The notes below the pieces were generated by a model. It made no database searches and was not told the DNA's origin. It saw only the letters and a program-made list of their open reading frames with translations. A program made the translations under genes and the position numbers. A stretch of DNA of 64,000 nucleotides from Teratosphaeria epicoccoides (lineage: Eukaryota > Ascomycota > Dothideomycetes > Mycosphaerellales > Teratosphaeriaceae). The stretch is taken from contig JADDMT010000120.1 in NCBI GenBank assembly GCA_021401465.1, positions 1 through 64,000 on the forward strand, in the 5' to 3' direction. Of this stretch, positions 58,347 through 64,000 are shown one piece after another (position 1 is the first letter of the stretch; each line of letters starts with the position of its first letter).

Positions 58347-58503
58347 GCTGAACTTTCATAGGATTATTTAGTATGCTACTAGCCATAGTACTCTACGTCA
58401 GAGTCAGAGTCCATATTTAGCGCGTTAGAGTTCGCAATCTGTAGGTCTAAGCCCTCTAGCTACTATGTAGAGGCCTAGGCTATAGTTGCCTTTAGCTCTT
58501 TAA
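58347..58503 (+). pseudogene. CopA-2 antisense ORF, 3' part
   Basis: Continues the frame broken at 51323 by GypB-2: LNFHRIIQYATSHS then LRQSQSPYLAR. A TAG near 58432 may be a mutated sense codon; the first TAA is at 58501-58503. The rest of 58504-58870 shows no supported gene. Confidence 0.5.
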
Positions 58504-58869
58504 GCTCCTCCTCCTTAATTCGGTCGCATCGATCTATTATATAGGATTGCTAAGGCTAATTGTTAAGAGCGCGCTACTATATACAACGATTCGTAGGACT
58601 GTTATTAGGTTACGCTTACTAATCTGTTAGAGGTCTCTAACTCTCGTCAGATTCGTCTAGGTGCCTCTAACTAGTTAGACATTTCTAAAGCAAGCTTGTA
58701 TCGTCCTAGTAGTAGGCCTCGAGCTAGCAGGGATCCGGCCCTTACAAGCTCGTAGCCTAGTAGTCAGAGTTCTTAGCCTTGACGTAGCGGTCAGAGTTCT
58801 CGGTCCTAGCGTGGCAGTAGTAGTTCTCGTAGTCCTAGTGTAGGCTGCAGGTAATTTAGGCGGAGATTT

Positions 58870-59331
58870 TGGTTAACAAATGAGATTCCTAAGGTAGTAG
58901 GTTATCTAGTATATTTGTAGTGCTACTATCTAGTAGCAGACATATGCGTAATAAGAACTAAAAAGCTACTTCCTTAGCTAAAGCTACTCTACTACTCTGT
59001 TAAACTAGGTTCCTAGTTTTGGCTTCGTTAGACTGTTAGTAACTATGTTAGAGGTCTTAACATAGCTGATAGATATGATTGCCTTCTTACATGGATTGCG
59101 TTAGTAGTAGTAGGCTACGTTAATATGCTTTAACCTCTTGCTTGTATAAGTATCCCTAGCAAGGGTAATTGCCGCTTAGTTGTCTCCTCGTAGCTACACT
59201 ATAGGTAACCTAATCGCGAACTTCATCTCCTCTTTAATAAGTAGGCTCTAACTAATGTGTCGCTCTGTCTTCATATCTTAGGGAATCTAACATAGGAACT
59301 ACGACTACTTCGCACATATTGTGTTATAGGT
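58870..59331 (-). pseudogene. CopA-2 RNase H C-terminal part
   Basis: Minus-strand equivalent of 36190-36620, including KYINVAYYY and the ISYVKTSNIVTNSLTK end near 59060-59010. Cut at 59331 by the GypC-2 LTR. Confidence 0.75.
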
Positions 59332-59493
59332 AAACAGCATGTACATAGGGGTTTATGTAGTATTTGACAAGTATAATAGGGAGAGAAGGACTATCTGCTA
59401 GCTATCCGGTCCTTTATAGCTAGCCTTGTCCCTTGGCAGGGGTCGCGTATAGGCCTTAGCCTGTACTAAGGACCTAGGGCCTTGCCCTTTACA
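59332..59493 (-). repeat. GypC-2 3' LTR
   Basis: 162 bp, TGTTATAGG...CTTTACA on plus, like 34854-35015. A C-rich run (purine tract on minus, 59494-59518) follows. Confidence 0.87.
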
Positions 59494-59976
59494 TTACCCC
59501 CCCCCCCTCCTCTCCCCTTCGTTCCTCCTCTATGTAGAACAGCAAGGAACCCGAGGGAGTGCGAGCTCCTTCCCTGCGTTTTGCGTCCGGATTTAGACAG
59601 AGCCGCCTAGAGAGTAGCGGCGTCATGACTAAATCCCCCTACTAATTACTCTCTAGCTTATAAGGCTAGGCTCCTAACTAGTCTCGTATAGTCTCGTGAC
59701 TCTACTTCACTTAGCTAAATCTACTTTACTTTACTTCCTATAGTTAAACCTCCCCTACTAACTGTCCTCTAGTGTATAAGACCCGGCCCCTAGCTAGTCT
59801 TGCGCGGTCCCTAAACTCTACTTTACTTAGCTAAGTCTACGTCACCTTACTTCACTTCACTTCACTTCTACTCTCGTAGTCCGAGCTATTAAGGGGGCGC
59901 TCCTAGGCCTATGCTAGCGCGTACCTTACTATATTAAAATCGCCCTTTAGTACTACTCTTGCTTCCTTTCTCTTAC

Positions 59977-60856
59977 ATGCTTATTTACATAGTAAGCCCC
60001 CCCCCTTCCTTTTCTCCTGACCTTCTCTTTTAGAGTCTAGGCAATACTAACAGGCGTCAGATAGCGCCTACTATATACTACGTCGACTATACCCTCTAGG
60101 GCGTAGATTACGTCTACTAGTTAGTAAGTCCTAGGTTCCTTGCTATTCTGCCTAGCCTACGCTAACTTTTCTAGTCTACCTATGCCCGCACCTACAGGCA
60201 ATGCGCTAGTAAGCGCTTAAACTACAAGGCCCTATATGTTTCATTTAGTGTCTATGCAAAACGCCCTGCTAACCCGGCTAGCCCTACTCTTGCCTATGTC
60301 TCCTACGCCTCCTAGACCTAGTCCTAGGACACTAACAGGTATGACCTGTACCCTAGGCTCTTTTACACAGCTAACATTATAATAGCGCTACTGCCTATAG
60401 CGGCCTTTGTAGTTAGTAGGGCTATTATCTAGGTATTTTCTACTAGTGCCTCCTTTGTTTGCTCCGCTAACTCCTATTTAGCGTTATAGCCTAGGAGGTA
60501 ACAGGCACTGTTGCCGCTGCTATCGCCTAGTAGGGCCTCCTGTAAGTACATCCTATACTCTGTGTGTTTTTACGTGCTAACTATTCGAAAGGTCTAGGGG
60601 CGTTCTACTAGCGCTTACTCTAGGTAGGTAGTAGGAGAACGCTACTAGTAAGGGCAAGAGCCCTTAGCAGGCCAAGTCTAGCACCGCTGCCTAGGGCCCT
60701 AGCCTTTTAGCCAGGGATTCTAATAGCGGCCTAGGCGACAGGTCTAGGGGGTCTAGCTAGGACCCCTTAGATAGTAAGGGGTCTGTTAGCGACCCTATCG
60801 CTACTAACAGTAGGGCTAGCCCTGCTAGCGGGGCTCCTAGTGACAATCCTGCGTGA
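59977..60856 (+). pseudogene. GypC-2 antisense ORF with possible intron
   Basis: Plus strand, opposite to pol. ATG 59977 plus four codons, then GTAAGC...CTGAC...TTTTAG (59992-60033), after which the frame resumes in phase with SLGNTNRR, IYYVDYTLQGVDYV, NYKALYVSFSVYAKRP, a hydrophobic stretch (ANIIIALLPIAAFVVSRAII) and, after one frameshift near 60640, a Ser-rich C-terminus (ARDSNSGLGDRS, ATNSRASPASG) ending at TGA 60854-60856. About 280 residues. Stops are TAG with few others. The hydrophobic stretch could span a membrane. No family recognised. 59519-59976 holds no supported gene; it has TTCACTTCACTTCACT microrepeats near 59850. Confidence 0.55.
59992..60033 (+). other. Candidate 42-bp intron in GypC-2 antisense ORF
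   Basis: 5' GTAAGC, internal CTGAC branch-like site at 60017-60021 and 3' TTTTAG match fungal intron signals, and removal restores the frame from ATG 59977. It is short for a fungal intron and contains a C-run, so chance is possible. Confidence 0.35.
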
Positions 60857-61084
60857 TTGTTGCTAGGGTCCCTGTTCTTAGCGTAAGGTCCTACAGCTAG
60901 GGGGCTTTTTCTTTTTCTGTATATATAGTTAACTAATGTAAATTTTCCCCTTTATTGTGTCCTTCTTAAAACGCCTATACTCCTTGTCAAAAACGCTAGG
61001 CCCTACTTTCTAAGCCCCGCATCTTCCCTTCCTCTTGTCCTACCTCTCCCTTAGTCTGTCCGCGCTTTCTGCGCTTCCCTAAGT

Positions 61085-62560
61085 CTATTCAAAGCGGTCT
61101 ATTACCTCGGTGACTATGAGGTTCTCTAAGGGTTCCTACGTAGGGTCGTAGTACCCTGACTATTTTACTAGGACCTCGCGCCCTTTTCCCCTCCTCTTGT
61201 TCCTTGCGTAAAGTATCTCCTCTACTAACTACTCTTTATACGACTCGAACAACATAGGGTCCGGCTGTTTGTCGTCGTTCTCCTGTCTAGGCATAGGGTC
61301 TTTGCCTACTAGTCTTAGCAGGTTAGTATAGAACACTAGGTGTATATTACTTAGGAGCCTAGTCAAACAGATAGAGACTAGTAATATTACCTAGGCTACT
61401 ATGTACTTCGCGTGCTTAGTATCTAAGCTTTTCTATAGTCTCTCTGTAGTGTAGTTCTACAGATCTAGCTAGACCTTGTTACCGATTTTGTAAATTAGGG
61501 TAGGGCTCTAACATTTATTAGCAGACTCCTCTTGTTCTTACATAGAGGCTGCTATCGTGGCTTAGCAGATTCCTGTTATGCTCTAGATCTTCTCTACAAA
61601 CACCTTTGCCCTCTTAGCAGCTTTTAACGGGCTAGGCTCTTCGACGTCCTTAGCTAAAGGCATAGGGCCCTATACTTTGTAGCTATAGGTAGCAAAGAAG
61701 GAGCTTATGCTAATCCCCGAGTAATACCTCCCGTTTAGCGCTAGTTAAGCTACGGGTAGCTACTGCTTCTAGTCAGATTACTCATGATTAATGTAGTTCT
61801 AGAGGTACGCTTATACCTCTTAGTTAAGGTGTTTAGGGCCTCTGTCTGTTTGTAGGTAGTATGCGGAGCTTAACCGCTAGGATACTCCTACTCTTTCACA
61901 AAAGGCCCTCTAAAAGGTGCTAGTCTAGTTAGTATCCTAGTCGCTTATAATAGCTATTAGCATTCCGTGGTACTAGGCCTAACAGTCTATGAAATTTTCC
62001 GCGCATTCCTCTACTTTTATACTAGGTATCGCCTATAATACTACGGACTTGCATAAGCGGTCTTTAATAACCTATAGGTACTAACATCCCTTAGACTCGG
62101 GCAGATCCATTATCAAGTCTATCGAGATTTCCTAGAAGAATCTATTAGGGACTAGTAATAGCTTTAGTAGTCTGTGTTTATGCTCTCTCTATACCTTATT
62201 ATGACTACAGTAGTCATAGTTCCTTAGGAACCGCCAGACGTGCTTAGACAGCAATGGCTAATAGAAGTTACGCCCTAGGATCATTGTCGTAGCATCCTGT
62301 CCTAGATGCCTGTATACTAGAGCGTCATGCATAGACTAGATTAGCCTTATCCTAAGCGTGTCGTTACTTTTGTCTCTAGGGTCTAGGGTGTTATGCCTAG
62401 GCTGACTAGCTGTTACTCCTAGGACCTAGAGCTTGTCGCGGTATTGCAGGAAGCCTCTCTTGTTAATCTTGTAGTCCCCTGCTTGTAATTTCAGCTTTAC
62501 TCTAGCTAGTGGCGTCTGTCTAGAAGCCGCTATTTGCTACATAGCTCGTCCTTTTCTACT
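61085..62560 (-). pseudogene. GypC-2 integrase and chromodomain
   Basis: Collinear with GypC-1 integrase: zinc-segment remnant near 62330, core with EFEGCQYLQVIKDRL-like text near 62080, VAQLALNGRYYSGIS near 61730, and a well-kept chromodomain at about 61230-61100 (EVLVKWSGYYDPTWEPLENL, with Trp codons as TAG). End of pol about 61085. 60857-61084 shows no gene. Confidence 0.75.
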
Positions 62561-62589
62561 CTAGCTACCTACAAATCGTTAAGGGTATA

Positions 62590-63110
62590 GTCCTAGAAAG
62601 GCCTAGTAGGTTCTAGGTTAGAGGGCATAGAGTTAACGAGTAGCAGTTTGTTCTTAACTAAGGTAGTAGATACTATGTAGGTCAAGGTAATTAGTACACT
62701 ATTACTACTCTCTGTTACTAACCTCGCTATCGACTAAGCCTAAAGAGGAATAGTCAAGTCACGTAGGGCAATTATTCTTTAGAGAGGTAATAGTAAACAG
62801 GAACGATGTAACCTAAAAGGAACAAAGGTTAAATTCTAATTAGTAAGATGATAACATAAGTTAAACGCGTTTAAGCCATAAGGGCATCTTAGCGTTCCTA
62901 AATACATAGGAGACATTAGTATGTAACAGAGTATGTCTCTATTATGCTCTGTTAGAAACTGTGCTCTAATAGAGACAGTCTCTATTACTAAGCCATGTTC
63001 TCTGTCTTGGCTCCTATAGAAGCTTCCGAAACAGAGTCACATTGTATGACTTAGAGGGCATCGCATAACTCCTCTGTTACGGCTATGTTCTATAACACTA
63101 TTCTGTAACA
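62590..63110. other. Unassigned insert in GypC-2, possible solo LTR at its right end
   Basis: This sequence has no counterpart in GypC-1 between integrase and RNase H. Its right part (62922-63110, 189 bp) starts TGTAACAGAG and ends TTCTGTAACA, which on the minus strand reads TGTTACAGAA to CTCTGTTACA, the pattern of a copia-type solo LTR. No target-site duplication is visible. 62590-62921 remains unexplained. Confidence 0.35.
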
Positions 63111-63763
63111 CTCTTATCTACTATCTCTGGCTAATTTTCTATGACCTCTAGGTCTAAGAACCTCTTAAACCGTAATTCCTTATCTTCTGCTCCTAGCGTG
63201 TCCTGCTCTTGCCTTAACAACGCGTCCGTGACTACTGCCTTAGCGCCTAGGTAATATACTAGAGAGAACTAGAATTGCGCGAGGGTCTCATACTACCGTA
63301 TCTGCCGCTTAGACAGCTGCCGCTTAACTATGAAGTACTCTAGGTTTTTGTAGTCTATAAGAATTATGAAGGGGCTACACGATTTTAGCTTAGGACCCTA
63401 GAACTTAAGGCTAGATATCACGGCTAACATCTCCTTGTTGTAGATGTTATAATTAATCTCTGCTTTGTTAAGCTTCTATGAAAAGAAGCCTACTAGCCTA
63501 CAGACTCCGTTGCTTTCTTATAGGAGAGCTGCCCCTAACGCAAACCTACTATAGTTAGTCTCTAAAAGGTCAGCAGCTCCGGGTTCTATTAAGAAAGGAC
63601 TAGCGCTAAATAGAACTTCGCCTTTAGTGTTTTAAACGTAGACTCCTTACTTTCTCCCTAGGAGATAGCCTACCCTTCCCTGTAAGCGCTATTAACGGCC
63701 TAGCTGTTTTCAAGTAGTTTAGGATAAACATCTTGTAGTAGTTAGCGAAGCTAAGGAATCTAC
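63111..63763 (-). pseudogene. GypC-2 RNase H and RT end
   Basis: Minus-strand homologue of 23390-24000: RNase H with ETN-type start, YNIYNKEMLAV-like and a TLLRQEQDTLGAEDKELRFKR-like end near 63160, and the RT connection near 63750. Broken at 63763 by the GypB-3 LTR. Confidence 0.7.
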
Positions 63764-64000
63764 TGTCATAAGGGTAGATGCTAATAGCAGGAAGGGGATC
63801 AGGTGTTAGACTCGAAGAGTAGTAAAGAATATCGACAATATCAATTAGCCTTGTAACTAACTATACCTAGTAAGGTAACTAGAATTAAGCACGAAGCTCC
63901 TAACTGCCTAGCCTGAAACTATTCCTATATACTAGAGAGGTATAGCAGCTCTGTTAGGTCTATTACTAGACCTATTAGACCTATGTCTGTAGATCTGTAG
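63764..64000 (-). mobile_element. GypB-3, partial LTR at window edge
   Basis: Begins TGTCATAAGGGTAGATGC (complement of the GypB LTR end) and matches the first 237 bp of 16247-16688 and 22739-23170. The element continues beyond the window. Confidence 0.85.

Larger units (their letters stand above)
49328..59331 (-). mobile_element. CopA-2, 3' half of a second Ty1/copia copy
   Basis: Minus-strand copia: RNase H (59331-about 58930), 3' region (to 58347), [GypB-2 insertion], antisense ORF region (51323-50221), LTR (49588-49328). It is cut at 59331 by GypC-2, with the rest beyond the window. It lies tail to tail with CopA-1 and lacks GypA-4, giving the empty site for that insertion; CopA-1 gives the empty site for GypB-2. 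Confidence 0.87.
59332..63763 (-). mobile_element. GypC-2, 3' half of a second GypC copy
   Basis: Minus-strand element inserted in CopA-2 RNase H. It has a 3' LTR 59332-59493, purine-tract complement 59494-59518, antisense ORF 59977-60856 (plus), integrase and chromodomain 62560-61085, an unassigned insert, and RNase H/RT 63763-63111, then is interrupted by GypB-3. Confidence 0.85.

Noticed and set aside
58345..58540. Minus-strand frame beginning MDRCDRIKEEELKEL with an acidic stretch, in sense with copia.
   Set aside because: It could be a small sense ORF in the CopA tail, but it runs into multiple stops in both copies and overlaps the better-supported antisense frame; not enough to call.
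1..64000. CRISPR arrays, tRNA or rRNA genes, host genes.
   Set aside because: Recurrent short motifs are LTR parts or microrepeats; no cloverleaf-like or rRNA-like segment was recognised, and every long coding signal maps to a retroelement.

Overview
The window looks like heterochromatic, repeat-only DNA from a filamentous ascomycete (Pezizomycotina). I find no host gene, tRNA or rRNA. Everything that can be assigned is LTR retrotransposon, and nearly all of it carries dense C-to-T and G-to-A transitions of the repeat-induced point mutation (RIP) type. TAG stops occur at former Gln and Trp codons on both strands, while reading frames stay nearly free of indels.

Four families, named here for convenience, make up the window. 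GypA is a Ty3/gypsy chromovirus of about 8.17 kb with 350-370 bp LTRs; copies lie at 1-1300 (3' end), 3014-11184 (-), 24773-32937 (-), 37132-45305 (+), plus a fragment at 47408-47989. GypB is a Ty3/gypsy chromovirus of about 7.0 kb with 430-490 bp LTRs; copies at 16247-23170 (-), 51324-58341 (+, best preserved) and 63764-end (-). GypC is a Ty3/gypsy chromovirus with short LTRs of about 150-180 bp; copies at 13257-35015 (-, split by two other elements), 59332-63763 (-) and a gag-only mini-element at 47990-49320 (+). CopA is a Ty1/copia element of about 7.5-8 kb with a 262 bp LTR; copy 1 (+) runs discontinuously from 1301 to 46871 and copy 2 (-) from 49328 to 59331.

The nesting can be ordered from 5-bp target-site duplications. 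CopA-1 was hit by GypA-2 (TTCCT), GypC-1 (GTTAG) and GypA-4 (CGTAG). GypC-1 was then hit by GypB-1 and GypA-3. CopA-2 was hit by GypB-2 (CTTAA) and by GypC-2, and GypC-2 by GypB-3. The two CopA copies lie tail to tail, so 35.0-46.9 kb and 49.3-59.3 kb form a large inverted repeat. Each copy serves as an empty-site control for insertions in the other.

The most unusual feature is that all four families, copia included, carry an extra open frame on the antisense strand between the end of pol and the 3' LTR. In GypA this frame is exactly 1497 nt in two copies, with a TATA-like box 155 bp upstream in four copies. In GypB it is exactly 633 nt in both copies; it encodes a Zn2Cys6-like cysteine cluster plus a coiled coil and overlaps the end of pol tail to tail. 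CopA and GypC have their own versions. This suggests a recurring antisense accessory gene, possibly a nucleic-acid-binding regulator, in unrelated retrotransposons of one genome.
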